NCBI GenBank assembly: GCA_019192545.1
Contig: JAHCMI010000002.1
Coordinates: 62,001 to 126,000, forward strand
DNA from: Rivularia sp. MS3
Lineage (GTDB): Bacteria; Cyanobacteriota; Cyanobacteriia; Cyanobacteriales; Nostocaceae
Direction: 5' to 3'
DNA length: 64,000 nt
This document shows, one piece after another, positions 40,029 through 49,795 of this stretch (within the stretch, counting starts at the first letter, position 1; each line of letters begins with the position of its first letter). The notes under the pieces were generated by a model. That model worked only from the letters and a program-made list of their open reading frames with translations, was not told the DNA's origin and searched no databases. Position numbers and translations under genes: made by a program.

Positions 40029-40269
40029 TAGTCCGATGGAAGGGATAATTGTTTATTCCTAATTTCAAGTAAAGAAAATGATATTGTGTTTCTTGCCTTC
40101 TTTATTCCTAATCGTAAGTAACACACCGTTCTTAACTAGTCATCATAAAATTCAAAAAATACTATCATCGGTTTGGTAAGACAGATTTTCTCATCGGAGA
40201 CTTTAATTAATTTACCAGACCGATATTATTTATGAAAAATTAAGTAATTAAACAAAATTAATTACACAA

Positions 40270-40362
40270 TGTCCGAAGCGAGTGAAACGAAGCAATCAGC
40301 GTTCACGCCTGCGATCCATCCGTACCTAGCGGTGAACAGGTGAATACTACTCTTCGGGGACA
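40270..40362. repeat. Nested inverted repeats upstream of the S9 peptidase gene
   Basis: Outer arms TGTCCGAAG and CTTCGGGGACA (2-nt bulge) enclose inner arms GTTCAC (40301) and GTGAAC (40332). The block is more GC-rich than its surroundings and ends 39 bases before the peptidase ATG. It could be a structured 5' leader or a dispersed mobile-type repeat; GAAACGAAGCAATC resembles sequences common in cyanobacterial intergenic DNA. Confidence 0.5.
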
Positions 40363-40401
40363 ATGACGGTAAATATTTTCTGCTCACCTACTTACCAATA
40401 A

Positions 40402-42411
40402 ATGTCAGACAAAAGCTTTCCTAGCATTGAAGAATTTATTGCTTTTCCCAAACTTGTCAGTGTATCTATCAGTAACGATGGTGAAAAAATAGCCTACGTT
40501 CAACGTTTGACTAATTGGGATGACAACATTTTCCAATATCATATTTGTATCTACAAAAAAGGTAAAACTTATACTTTAACAACTGGTAAAACAGATAGTT
40601 TTTCACCGAGTTGGTCTAGCGATTGTAAAACTTTGGCCTATTTATGCAAAACAAATCGAAAAAATGACCGAAATCAAATTTATATCAAAAAAGAGAACGA
40701 TACTGCTCCGATTCAAGTTTCTCATGCACCTGATGGTGTCAGAAGTTTTAAATGGGCTAAAAATGAAAATGGTTTCTTCTTTATAGCTAGAGAACCCGAA
40801 CCCAAAAATATCAAAAAACGTCGGGAAATTTATGGTGATATAGAATATGTTGACAAAGAATCTCGCTGTCAATGCTTATTTTATATAGACTTACAAAAGG
40901 GCATAGATAAAACTACAGATTATTTCAGCCTGCCAAAAGATTTACGCGAAAAACAAGATAATGCAGATGATACAGAAAAATCAGAAAAAGATAATATCGC
41001 TACACAGTTAACTAGAAGTAAAAATCTACATATTTCTACTTTTGATATTTCGCCTTTAGGAGACAAAATTGTTTTTGCTGCGGCTCCATCTCCTCGTATT
41101 GAAGATGGACAATACAGCAAACTGTATTTATTAGATATTGAGTCTCAAGAAACTCAGAAATTAGATATTCCTCATTCCGGTATAAAAGGTAAAATCCTGT
41201 TCTCTTCCGACGGTACAAAAATTTGCTTTACTTTTGACCGGGATAATAAAATTTACAACAATCGGCTTTTAGCAATTTTCAATCTAGAAACACAAACTAT
41301 TAGTTATCCACAAATCGAAATTGACGAAAGTATATATCCTTTACAATGGCTTGAAAGTGGAATTTTTATCGAATGGTTGGATAAAACCAATAGCTGTATC
41401 GGTATAGTAAAAGAAAATGGCGATATTACTAATTTAGTCAAAGAAGATTGTTATATTAAAGCTGCATCGATTAGCCTTGACGGAAAAAACATTAGCTATA
41501 TAAAAGGCAGTTTAAAAGAATGTTTTGAAGTTTATGTAAATAATACGCGCATCACTAACTATTCTCATCTGTTAAACGATTATTTATATACAAGAAAACA
41601 AGTTATTAAATGGCTTAGTTCCGATGGTAGTCAAATCGAAGGAATTCTTTGCATACCTCCAGATTTCGATTCAACGCTTGAGTATCCGCTCTTAGTAATT
41701 GTACATGGAGGCCCGATTAATACATCACTAGCAATTCCCTTCGGAGATAATCCCATATATCCAGTTGAAAAATTTATCGAAAAAGGATTTGTAGTACTAC
41801 AGCCCAACTATAGAGGAAGTGCGGGATATGGAGAAGCCTTTCGTTCTCTTAACTACCGAGATTTGGGCACTGGCGATTATGCCGATGTCATATCCGGAGT
41901 AGATTTGTTGATATCCCAAGGATTTATCAATTCAGAAAAAATTGGCATTATGGGTTGGAGTCAAGGGGGTTATATTTCAGCTTTTTGTTCTACTTACAGC
42001 AATCGATTTAAAGCAATATCTGTTGGTGCTGGAATTAGCAATTGGATTACTTATTACGTTAGTACTGATATTCATTACTTTACTCAGCATTATCTCGGAG
42101 ATACGCCTTGGAAAGACCCAGAAATATACCGAAAAACTTCCCCCATAACCTATATCAAGTCAGCCTGCACGCCTACACTGATTCAGCACGGCGATCGCGA
42201 CCGAAGAGTACCCATATCCAATGCCTACGAACTGTATCAAGGATTGCAAGACATGGGCGTAGAAACACAATTGGTCGTATTAAAAAATATCGCTCATAGT
42301 CCCCAGAAACCAGGCGTGTATCGAGCATTAATGAAGCAAAATTTAACTTGGTTTTCTCATCATCTTTTATCCGAAGACTTTGATAATTTTAATTTATTGC
42401 ATAAGGATTGA
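40402..42411 (+). CDS. S9-family (prolyl oligopeptidase type) serine peptidase
   Basis: The 669-residue protein has an N-terminal WD/TolB-like beta-propeller (about residues 1-395) and a C-terminal alpha/beta-hydrolase domain. The catalytic triad is visible: S520 in GWSQGGY, D600 in HGDRDRRVP, and H632 in AHSPQKP. RGSAGYGEAF is also conserved. This is the acylaminoacyl-peptidase/dipeptidyl-peptidase branch that cuts small peptides. No signal peptide, so it is cytoplasmic. It stands alone between two intergenic repeats. Confidence 0.94.
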   Translation: MSDKSFPSIEEFIAFPKLVSVSISNDGEKIAYVQRLTNWDDNIFQYHICIYKKGKTYTLTTGKTDSFSPSWSSDCKTLAYLCKTNRKNDRNQIYIKKENDTAPIQVSHAPDGVRSFKWAKNENGFFFIAREPEPKNIKKRREIYGDIEYVDKESRCQCLFYIDLQKGIDKTTDYFSLPKDLREKQDNADDTEKSEKDNIATQLTRSKNLHISTFDISPLGDKIVFAAAPSPRIEDGQYSKLYLLDIESQETQKLDIPHSGIKGKILFSSDGTKICFTFDRDNKIYNNRLLAIFNLETQTISYPQIEIDESIYPLQWLESGIFIEWLDKTNSCIGIVKENGDITNLVKEDCYIKAASISLDGKNISYIKGSLKECFEVYVNNTRITNYSHLLNDYLYTRKQVIKWLSSDGSQIEGILCIPPDFDSTLEYPLLVIVHGGPINTSLAIPFGDNPIYPVEKFIEKGFVVLQPNYRGSAGYGEAFRSLNYRDLGTGDYADVISGVDLLISQGFINSEKIGIMGWSQGGYISAFCSTYSNRFKAISVGAGISNWITYYVSTDIHYFTQHYLGDTPWKDPEIYRKTSPITYIKSACTPTLIQHGDRDRRVPISNAYELYQGLQDMGVETQLVVLKNIAHSPQKPGVYRALMKQNLTWFSHHLLSEDFDNFNLLHKD

Positions 42412-42451
42412 TATAGGAATCTGGTTTGAATATTGAAAAAATTAAGTATTT

Positions 42452-42532
42452 GTAGGGTGCGTTATGACTCTAGTCTAACGCACCGAAAGCTTTATGTAAT
42501 GGTGCGTTGCGCTCCGCGACAACACACCCTAC
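42452..42532. repeat. Long hairpin repeat (GTAGGGTGCGTT type)
   Basis: Outer arms GTAGGGTG and CACCCTAC frame two inner hairpins, the first with GGTGCGTTA/TAACGCACC. It lies 41 bases after the peptidase stop. The same motif recurs in weaker form at 28503-28532, so it is a dispersed family. Confidence 0.8.
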
Positions 42533-42600
42533 GTATTGTTCAAAAATCAATTAGGATTCCTATATATGAGAAGGGGATATAAGGAGAAATAAACTACTTA

Positions 42601-42632
42601 CTGCTCGCTGCTAACTGTTCACTGTTAACCGC
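42601..42632 (+). repeat. STRR-like sequence before ccmP
   Basis: Units of the CTGCTAACTGTTCACTGTTAACC type lie about 60 bases before the ccmP start. Confidence 0.55.
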
Positions 42633-42681
42633 ATTATGGTAGTTTAAATCTAAATAATAAATATTTCTTATCCTTATGGCT

Positions 42682-42685
42682 GGAG
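42682..42685 (+). promoter_or_regulatory. Ribosome binding site that fixes the ccmP start
   Basis: GGAG lies 7 bases before a TTG at 42693 that gives the family N-terminus [12 protein letters not shown]. The nearest ATG (42676) is out of frame and terminates after eight codons. Confidence 0.75.
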
Positions 42686-42692
42686 CGAAATC

Positions 42693-43334
42693 TTGGGTGT
42701 AGAACTACGCAGTTATGTATATCTCGATAATTTGCAGCCTCAACATGCAGCATATATGGGAACGGTAGCCCAAGGTTTTTTACCACTACCAGGAGACACT
42801 TCTTTATGGATTGAGATTTCTCCGGGTATCGAAATCAATCGAATTACCGATGTAGCGCTAAAATCTGCTTCGGTACGTCCAGGGGTACAGATGGTAGAAA
42901 GGCTGTATGGTTTGCTGGAAGTGCATTCTAGCTCTCAAGGGGAAACTCGTACTGCGGGAGCGGCTATTTTAGAGGCTTTGGGAGTTAAAAGAGATGAAGG
43001 GCTTAAACCCCGCGTGGTATCGAGTCAAATTATTCGTAATGTTGATGCTTATCAAACACAACTGATCAATCGCACCCGACGAGGGCAAATGTTATTAGCA
43101 GGGCAAACTTTGTATGTATTGGAAGTTGAACCTGCTGCTTTTGCTGCATTAGCGGCAAACGAAGCCGAAAAGGCTGCGGCGATAAATATTTTGGCTGTGA
43201 ATGCTGTAGGTAGTTTTGGCAGACTTTATTTAGGGGGGCAAGAACAGGATATACTTGCAGGTGCAGATGGAGCATTAGCGGCGATTGAAAACGTATCTGG
43301 TAGGGTACGTTCTCAAGGTAAACGTCAGGAGTAA
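42693..43334 (+). CDS. ccmP: Carboxysome shell protein CcmP (tandem BMC domains)
   Basis: The 213-residue protein carries two tandem BMC-type domains (about 1-100 and 105-210). [23 protein letters not shown] and the length of 213 fit CcmP, a double-stacked shell trimer thought to pass metabolites such as RuBP and 3-phosphoglycerate through the beta-carboxysome shell. Translation starts at TTG (see RBS entry). It is followed 9 bases later by a pentapeptide-repeat gene. It is not next to the main ccm cluster, which is usual for ccmP. Confidence 0.9.
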   Translation: MGVELRSYVYLDNLQPQHAAYMGTVAQGFLPLPGDTSLWIEISPGIEINRITDVALKSASVRPGVQMVERLYGLLEVHSSSQGETRTAGAAILEALGVKRDEGLKPRVVSSQIIRNVDAYQTQLINRTRRGQMLLAGQTLYVLEVEPAAFAALAANEAEKAAAINILAVNAVGSFGRLYLGGQEQDILAGADGALAAIENVSGRVRSQGKRQE

Positions 43335-43343
43335 ATATCGATC

Positions 43344-44120
43344 GTGGCAAATTTAGAACATTTAACTTTACTCAAGACTGGTACTTTCATGCGGGATGAG
43401 TGGAGAAAGAATAATCCTCAAACTAAATTAGATTTGAGCGCGGCCAATTTATATGGTTACAATCTTACAGGTGCAAATCTTCAAGGGGTGAATCTAAGCC
43501 ACGTAAATTTAGAAAATGCTTTATTAATACAGGCAAATTTAAGTAATGCTGATTTTAATAGTGCGAATCTAAGCAACACAAATTTGCAAGAAGCTAACTT
43601 AATCAAAGCTAACTTTAGTCTTGCTAAACTAACTGGAGCTAATTTAATCAAAGCTCATTTAAGTCTTGCCAATTTAATTGGAGTTGATTTAAGTTTGGCG
43701 AATTTACAAGATGCTTTTATGGATAAAGCAAACCTAATCGGCACTAATCTTAAGGATGCCAATCTTAAAGGTGTAGATTTAGGTGGAGCCAAGCTTAACC
43801 GCGCTAATCTTTGGAAAGCAGCTTTAGATCGTGCTAATTTAATTGGTGCCGAACTGACAAACGCTAATTTGTATGAAGTAGAAGCAACAAATGCTTATCT
43901 GTATAAAGCTAATTTAAATAAAGCTAATTTAGCTAAAGCTCACCTTGGTGGTGCATATTTAATGCAAGCTGATATGAGCGAAGCCGATTTAAGAGGTGCC
44001 GATTTAAGATGGGCTAATTTAAAAGGTGTTAACTTTGCTGGTGCAAATCTTAAATCCGTAAAACTTCAAGGTGCTAATTTGATAGGTGCTAATTTGGATA
44101 AAGCAATAGTTGATATTTAG
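43344..44120 (+). CDS. Pentapeptide-repeat protein
   Basis: The 258-residue protein starts at GTG and, after a ~30-residue N-terminus, consists of A(D/N)LxG-type pentapeptides to the end, more than 40 units (ANLQGVNLS, ADLRGADLR). These fold as right-handed quadrilateral beta-helices. It has no signal peptide or membrane helix. The gene follows ccmP with a 9-base gap and is probably in the same operon. Function is unknown; such proteins are very common in cyanobacteria. Confidence 0.92.
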   Translation: MANLEHLTLLKTGTFMRDEWRKNNPQTKLDLSAANLYGYNLTGANLQGVNLSHVNLENALLIQANLSNADFNSANLSNTNLQEANLIKANFSLAKLTGANLIKAHLSLANLIGVDLSLANLQDAFMDKANLIGTNLKDANLKGVDLGGAKLNRANLWKAALDRANLIGAELTNANLYEVEATNAYLYKANLNKANLAKAHLGGAYLMQADMSEADLRGADLRWANLKGVNFAGANLKSVKLQGANLIGANLDKAIVDI

Positions 44121-44138
44121 CAAAGAGCAAAAACTCAA

Positions 44139-44837
44139 TTAGAATTTCGACTTTTTTCGCTGTTTTATTTGTCTTAACCTCGAACGATAACGCTTTATTT
44201 TCAGCTTGTTAATTTTTTTTCGTAAAAGACGAAATCTTTTAGAGCCTGATTCCAGATTGGTAATACCACCTTTTTCCATTAGTATTTCAGCAGTTTCGGC
44301 TTGGGCGCGTCGAATTGCAACATCTAATGGCGTGGCTTTACGACTGTTTTTAATATTTACATCAGCACTACTTTTCAATAAAAGTTTAACCATTTTCACA
44401 TCTCCATTCGCAACTGCTTGATGAAGTAGCGATGTATCGTTATAAGATGTTAGAGCATTGGGATTTGCACCATGTTTTAAAAGTAATTGGATCAAACTTG
44501 TATTTCTGATCCTATATGCTCGATACAGAAGTGTCTTACCTGCAAATTGAACATTAGGGTTTGCACCGTTTTTAAGTAAAATTTCTGCACCTTCATTTGA
44601 AACACAAAATAGTAAGGGATAATTATCTGGATAATTACGGCTTTCAAAACCACCAGTATTTTTGAAACGAGCATCTGGATTGCCACCATCTTTCAGATAT
44701 TTTTGTAATATGGCAGTGCTTTCACATACTTTAGTTAATTTCGTTTGGCTATTAGTCGGCACCAGTTTAATACTACCCAGGCAGATTCCCACTATAATAA
44801 TTCTACTGACTCTACCAAAGAAGTTAAAGTCACTCAT
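44139..44837 (-). CDS. Ankyrin-repeat protein, exported or membrane-anchored
   Basis: The 232-residue protein has an N-terminal hydrophobic segment (about 11-24, RIIIVGICLGSIK), then ankyrin-type units (EILLKNGANPNVQF, LIQLLLKHGANPNAL, MVKLLLKSSADVNIKN, EILMEKGG). The last ~35 residues are very basic (KRYRSRLRQIKQRKKSKF) and could bind nucleic acid or acidic polymers. Convergent with the pentapeptide gene (18-bp gap). Function unknown. Confidence 0.85.
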   Translation of the reverse strand: MSDFNFFGRVSRIIIVGICLGSIKLVPTNSQTKLTKVCESTAILQKYLKDGGNPDARFKNTGGFESRNYPDNYPLLFCVSNEGAEILLKNGANPNVQFAGKTLLYRAYRIRNTSLIQLLLKHGANPNALTSYNDTSLLHQAVANGDVKMVKLLLKSSADVNIKNSRKATPLDVAIRRAQAETAEILMEKGGITNLESGSKRFRLLRKKINKLKIKRYRSRLRQIKQRKKSKF

Positions 44838-45656
44838 AACCTATAATTAAATTGCAGTTTTGTAAAATAATTTGTATTATTCTCAAAATATATATCGTTA
44901 ATTCAAAACAATATATTTTGCTTGCGAATATAAATTAATCCAGTATAAATAAGCTTTAATCAAACCGCAATTAATAAGGCAACATAATTTGAATTAAGTT
45001 GATTTTTAAAATATTATAATACTTGTCGTTTAGCACTAATGTTCTGTCCAACTGATTCTTTGTTTCTCTTAGACATCGCAAATTAGAGCAACCCTAAAAC
45101 ATAAAAATTTAGAGTAGGTTACGAATTAAAATTATTTTTACTAGAAAATACTTAATTTTTTTCATTAAACTTGATGCAAATACTGCTTAATTAATTAAAT
45201 CTGTAATTTTACTATCAGTAAATGTTGCATTGCATCAAATAGATATTAGCTATTACTTTTAATATATTTTATAGAAGGCTTACTGAAATTTTACTATTTT
45301 TTGTTTAAAATGCAAGTGTAATATTTCAAAAGCAAAATCTAATAAAAATATAATTTTAATTTCTTTTTTTTAGCAATTTTATTTGTATTACACTCAACCC
45401 AGAACCGCTATCATTCATAAAATAGTTATGATAGCGGTTTCACGAAATAGATTTTTTATCAAACTTAAGTGAACTAAATACTTGTCTTCATATTCAGCTA
45501 AAAATTCTGAAAAACTGAAAATAAAGATAGCCTTGAATAGCTATTAACGTTATTCAAGTCAATATTTGTTTAAATTTATTTTTGAAAATGTAATTTAGGC
45601 AGATATTTTGGGAATACTAACTTTATCAATAATTATTTACAGGGGGCAAACGGTCG
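44838..45656. other. AT-rich intergenic region
   Basis: These 819 bases hold no gene. The one notable element is the 12-bp hairpin at 45403-45439. The sequence ends with AGGGGGC about 10 bases before the TPR start, a usable ribosome binding site. Confidence 0.55.
45403..45439. other. Strong orphan hairpin
   Basis: A perfect 12-bp stem AACCGCTATCAT/ATGATAGCGGTT with a 13-nt loop lies about 220 bases upstream of the TPR gene. It lacks a T-tract on either side, so it is more likely an operator, a small RNA or a leader element than a terminator. Confidence 0.6.
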
Positions 45657-46736
45657 ATGAAAAAAAGCAAATGGAATTCTAGTTTAAAAAATACTCTTCC
45701 ATTAAATATACCTATGGAATTCCTGAAAAAGAATATGCAAGATAGCAATGTTCAACAACTCGATAAAGCTTTAGAATCACAAGTATCATTTAAAGATAAA
45801 GATGAAGAAGAATCATTTGAAGCATCTCAGTTGTTACAGCAGGGAATTCAACAGCAACAAGCGGGAGACTTCAATGCTGCAATCAAAGCTTTACAGCATT
45901 CGAGCGCGCTGTTTCAAGCCTATGGAAACTCTTCAAAGCAGGCTCAAGCGCTCTCCTGCTTAGCGCTAGTAGCTTATTGTTCTGGAGACTATAAAAGCGT
46001 TATATCTTACGCCCAGCAATGTTTATCTTTAGCTGAAGACAATCAGGAAGAACGTTTACAAATACAAGCCCTTTCACATTTGGGCAATGCTTATCGTCAT
46101 TTAAAACAACACCCTGAAGCTATTAATTATTTACAGGATTGTTTGAAAAAAGCCGAAGAAATACAAGATAGTCGCTCTCAAATAGCAGCACTTAACAATT
46201 TAGGATTAGTTTATAAAGCCTTAAATAACCTTTCTAAAGCAATAGAGTATCAAGAAAAAAGTTTAGAATTAGTGCGGGAACTTAAGGATAACTGGGGAGA
46301 AGAGCAGATATTAAAAAATTTAGGTAATGCTTGGTACGCTTTAATGAATTATCCAAAAGCTACAAAATATTATGAAGAGTGTATAATTGTATCTCGTTTG
46401 CTTAAAAATCGTCGTACTAGCATCCAAGTTTTGAAAAATCTTGGTAATGCTTATTACGCTTTAGGTGATTATAAAAAAACAATTATTTATTATGAAGAGC
46501 GCTTAGAATTAGCGCATATTACTCAAGATACACGCGCCCAAGAACAATCTTTGGGTAGCTTGGGAGTTGCTTCTGAAGCTTTAGGAGATTATGAAAGCGC
46601 AATGTCTTATTATGAAGAACGTTTGCGAATAGCTAAAGCAACTAAAGACCGTCGCAGTCAAGACCAAGCTCGTGCTAGTCTGAAAACAGCTTGCTATGCT
46701 ATTGGCGACTACGCTAGAGCAATGAAGTACGATTGA
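45657..46736 (+). CDS. TPR protein of the LGN/GPSM2-like type
   Basis: The 359-residue soluble protein has about 50 charged residues at the N-terminus, then seven or more TPR units of about 40 residues (LGNAYYALGDYKKTIIYYEERLELA). The long units are like those in signalling scaffolds. No effector domain is attached. A partner is not visible among its neighbours. Confidence 0.9.
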   Translation: MKKSKWNSSLKNTLPLNIPMEFLKKNMQDSNVQQLDKALESQVSFKDKDEEESFEASQLLQQGIQQQQAGDFNAAIKALQHSSALFQAYGNSSKQAQALSCLALVAYCSGDYKSVISYAQQCLSLAEDNQEERLQIQALSHLGNAYRHLKQHPEAINYLQDCLKKAEEIQDSRSQIAALNNLGLVYKALNNLSKAIEYQEKSLELVRELKDNWGEEQILKNLGNAWYALMNYPKATKYYEECIIVSRLLKNRRTSIQVLKNLGNAYYALGDYKKTIIYYEERLELAHITQDTRAQEQSLGSLGVASEALGDYESAMSYYEERLRIAKATKDRRSQDQARASLKTACYAIGDYARAMKYD

Positions 46737-47051
46737 TTTTCTAAGTCTTTCAAAGTTAAGAATAACTGTAACGCCGCTTATTTTATCTTAGGTTGCTGTG
46801 ACTGGAACCTGTTAGAATTTTTTGTTACAAAAAATTTTTAATAGGAACCTGTTACAGTTTGATTATTGTTGAACGTAGTAATAACCCTTAGTAGTGCGTG
46901 ACACTAAAACCTTGATTATTAGGTTAAAAATCAAATTAAGTGTCATCGCAACGGCAAGAATGCCCGAAGTTAATCTACACTGCTTTTAATTTATTTTATG
47001 ATTGATGCAAGCTCTATCTGACTTGCCGTCTGGGAAAAGCTTACAGAAATC
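46737..47051. other. Intergenic region between convergent genes
   Basis: The 315 bases between the TPR gene and the phosphoribosyltransferase gene hold only the direct repeats and A/T hairpin listed separately. No gene was seen. Confidence 0.55.
46804..46854. repeat. Direct repeats around an A/T hairpin
   Basis: GGAACCTGTTA occurs at 46804-46814 and again at 46844-46854. Between them lies an AATTTTTT/AAAAAATT hairpin (46816-46837). Terminator or regulatory element; undecided. Confidence 0.5.
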
Positions 47052-47735
47052 CTATTTTTTTACGGATTGCTGCTGTAAACATTCCAAAGCTTCTTGAGTC
47101 TCGACTTGAGGAAATTCCGCATAGAAACTACTTACACTTAAAAAAGATTTTGGCGTTGCTAAAACTATCACTTTTTCTCCCCATTTGTGTAACCAAGGAA
47201 TTAATGTTTGAGGAGCAACCGGAGTACAAAGCCAAATTTGCGCGGGTTCCAACTTTCTCAAAGCTGTTGCTGCTGCTGCTATAGTCATACCTGTTGCAAT
47301 ACCATCATCAATTAAAATAATAGTTGCTTCTCGAACATGTGCTTGAGAACAAGCAGGGCTTAGTTGTGCCTCTAAAGATTTGGCGCATTCCATTGCTAAA
47401 GCTAAACTTGCTTGACGTTTTTCTCGCGAACTAAATTTGAAGCGAAATATCCTATTATCAGACCAAATTACACTTCCTGAAGCAGTTACTGCACCGATTG
47501 CTAATTCCTGGTTTTGGGGATGACTAATTTTTTTTGCAACTTCTATGTTTAAAGGGCAATTCAGCAAACGGGCTACTGGCAAAGCAACTGGTAATCCTCC
47601 TCTAGGTAAGGCATAAACAATTGGTATCGGCTTCGATCCAGATTCAATCGCTTGTTTGTTCAACTGACTGCGGATTACTTGCGCTAACTCCTCACCAGCA
47701 GCTTCGCGGTTTTGAAAAAGTGGGTTGTATAACAT
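47052..47735 (-). CDS. Phosphoribosyltransferase-domain protein
   Basis: The 227-residue protein has the PRPP-binding signature IILIDDGIATGMT (139-151) and a YALPRGGLPVA block (41-51). This group of stand-alone PRTase-like proteins occurs next to dienelactone hydrolase or erythromycin esterase domains in some genomes, but no such partner lies here. The substrate is unknown. It is divergent from the uracil-DNA glycosylase gene by 251 bases. Confidence 0.87.
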   Translation of the reverse strand: MLYNPLFQNREAAGEELAQVIRSQLNKQAIESGSKPIPIVYALPRGGLPVALPVARLLNCPLNIEVAKKISHPQNQELAIGAVTASGSVIWSDNRIFRFKFSSREKRQASLALAMECAKSLEAQLSPACSQAHVREATIILIDDGIATGMTIAAAATALRKLEPAQIWLCTPVAPQTLIPWLHKWGEKVIVLATPKSFLSVSSFYAEFPQVETQEALECLQQQSVKK

Positions 47736-47986
47736 GATAACTCAAGCACTTTACAATGGTTGCAATTTTCGTTGAAAAACAATTGGGCTAAATGGTTATC
47801 TAGCAATAGTTAAACCTGCTCCTGCATTAAAACTCTATCTCGGGAAATGTACTTGAATCTCGCTGTCGCCTAATCTAAATAGCTGATATAATAAAGGGTT
47901 TATAGATACAAGTATTACGCAAAAAAGCGTAGCCGAACCTATCTTTTTAAAGATTATTATTTTCCCAAACGCAAGTTTAATTTCAA

Positions 47987-48664
47987 ATGAGCAGCGAAAA
48001 TCAGTTAAGTCTTTTCGAGGACTCAACTTTTAATCAAAAAGAACTTATCCCAACAGATGCCAAAGTTTCCATCCCGTCGGGCACTTATCAAACCATGACG
48101 GAGTTGGCACAACACTGCAATAATTGTCATCGTTGTCAGCTTGGAGATACTCGCCAAAATGCCGTGGTGGGAAGAGGAAATATTCAAGCATCCATCATGA
48201 TTATTGGGGAAGCACCCGGACAAAATGAAGATGAAACTGGTTTACCTTTTGTTGGACGTGCGGGGCAACTGCTTGAGAAAATTCTGGCATCCGTAAAACT
48301 CGATAGCGAGAAAGATGTCTATATAGCTAACATTAATAAATGTCGCCCTCCCGGAAATCGCAATCCGACTACTGAAGAAATCAAAGCTTGTAAACCCTAC
48401 CTTTTAGAGCAAATTCGTTTAGTTAACCCAAAAATCATTCTTTTGACAGGTGCGACAGCCCTCAAAGGTTTGCTTTCGGAAAAAAGAGGAATCACTAAAA
48501 TTCGCGGACAATGGATAGAGTGGGAAGGGCGTTTGTGTATGCCTATTTTCCATCCTGCTTATTTACTGCGTAATTCTTCCCGTGAAATCGGTGGCCCGAA
48601 ATGGTTAATGTGGCAAGATATTCAAGCTGTACGTGCAAAGTTTGATGAATTTGAACAAAATTGA
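47987..48664 (+). CDS. Family 4 uracil-DNA glycosylase (Fe-S)
   Basis: The 225-residue protein has GEAPGQNEDETG (74-85) and IFHPAYLLRN (187-196), the two active-site motifs of the UDG superfamily. Cys residues C47, C50, C119 and C135 fit the 4Fe-4S cluster of family 4. The enzyme removes uracil formed by cytosine deamination. The N-terminal ~35 residues are family-typical and disordered. It ends before a hairpin shared with map. Confidence 0.94.
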   Translation: MSSENQLSLFEDSTFNQKELIPTDAKVSIPSGTYQTMTELAQHCNNCHRCQLGDTRQNAVVGRGNIQASIMIIGEAPGQNEDETGLPFVGRAGQLLEKILASVKLDSEKDVYIANINKCRPPGNRNPTTEEIKACKPYLLEQIRLVNPKIILLTGATALKGLLSEKRGITKIRGQWIEWEGRLCMPIFHPAYLLRNSSREIGGPKWLMWQDIQAVRAKFDEFEQN

Positions 48665-48695
48665 ACAAAATTAAATTGCATTGTTAAAACAAAAT

Positions 48696-48720
48696 AGAGA
48701 CGTTGTTATACAACGTCTCT
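48696..48720. terminator. Terminator hairpin between the glycosylase gene and map
   Basis: A perfect 11-bp stem AGAGACGTTGT/ACAACGTCTCT with loop TAT lies 31 bases after the glycosylase stop. T-rich sequence (TATTTTGTTTT) follows it on the minus strand, so it also suits the convergent map gene. Confidence 0.8.
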
Positions 48721-48805
48721 AAGTTTATAAATCAATTATCAATCAATAGATTTGCAATAAAAAAGGTGGATAATCCTTATCCTAAACAAAAATTAATAAA
48801 TATTG

Positions 48806-49633
48806 TTAAATTTTTGTTCTATCAGTCAAAATCTCGTATCCGGTTTCCGTTACTAACACAGTATGCTCAAACTGTGCTGAATAAGAATTATCTACAGTTA
48901 CCGCAGTCCAACGGTCTGATAAAGTTTTACAGAATTTAGAACCAGCATTTAAAATTGGTTCTATTGCTAAAGTCATTCCCTTACGCAATTTGACATTAGG
49001 CATTTCACGAGTGCGGAAATTAAAAACGGAAGGTTCTTCATGCAGGTTTCTGCCAACACCGTGTCCCGTAAAGTCCTCAACGACACTAAAACCATTGGCT
49101 TTTACGTGGTCTTCAATTGCACCAGCAATATCCATCAAATAGTTACCAGCTTTTACCTGCTCAATTCCTTTATAAAGAGATTCTTCAGCAACACGAATCA
49201 GTTTGGCATCTTCAGGCTTGACTTCTTCAACGGCAATTGTAATGCAGGAATCACCATGAAATCCCTGATAAAAAGCACCTGTATCTACTTTTAAAACATC
49301 TCCAGAACAAATAACTTTCTTGGAACTGGGAATACCATGTACTACTTCATTATTAATGCTAGAACAAATTGAACCAGGAAAACCGTGATATCCCTTAAAA
49401 CTCGGTGTTGCTCCCATTTCTCGGATGCGTTTTTCAGCATAAGCGTCCAAGTCAGCAGTAGTCATTCCTGGCTTCACCAACTCAGAAATTTCTTTTAATA
49501 CAGTAGCGACAATTTTTGCCGATTGGCGCATAATTTCTATTTCACGCGCTGATTTGATTTCAATTCCTCTACGCTGTCTTTTGGGACGACTTTCCGAGCG
49601 TGGTTGAGAAAGCAGGTTACTTAAGATGTTCAT
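48806..49633 (-). CDS. map: Methionine aminopeptidase, type I
   Basis: The 275-residue protein has the five metal ligands D117, D128, H191, E225 and E256, in VDTGAF, HGDSC, TGHGVG, AIEPI and QFEH, plus H99 in VVHGIPS. The type Ia core lacks the large insertion of type II. The first ~25 residues ([17 protein letters not shown]) are a basic extension of the kind seen in some cyanobacterial paralogues. It removes the initiator Met from nascent proteins. It is convergent with the glycosylase gene. Confidence 0.96.
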   Translation of the reverse strand: MNILSNLLSQPRSESRPKRQRRGIEIKSAREIEIMRQSAKIVATVLKEISELVKPGMTTADLDAYAEKRIREMGATPSFKGYHGFPGSICSSINNEVVHGIPSSKKVICSGDVLKVDTGAFYQGFHGDSCITIAVEEVKPEDAKLIRVAEESLYKGIEQVKAGNYLMDIAGAIEDHVKANGFSVVEDFTGHGVGRNLHEEPSVFNFRTREMPNVKLRKGMTLAIEPILNAGSKFCKTLSDRWTAVTVDNSYSAQFEHTVLVTETGYEILTDRTKI

Positions 49634-49746
49634 AAGATAAAAATTATCGCGTGCTGCCGCTTAAATGTAAATTGATTTACTGACTTAATTGAGAACAATA
49701 CTATATCTTAAGTTAACTTATTTTGTGCCTATTGCCCTATTGGACG

Positions 49747-49795
49747 AGTTAGGAGTTAGGAGTTGTGGTAACTGTTCACTGCTCACTGTTTCTGA
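49747..49795. repeat. STRR-like sequence at the M16 peptidase stop
   Basis: Units TTAGGAG, TTAGGAG, then AACTGTTCACTGCTCACTG lead into the stop codon region of the M16 peptidase gene. Confidence 0.6.
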
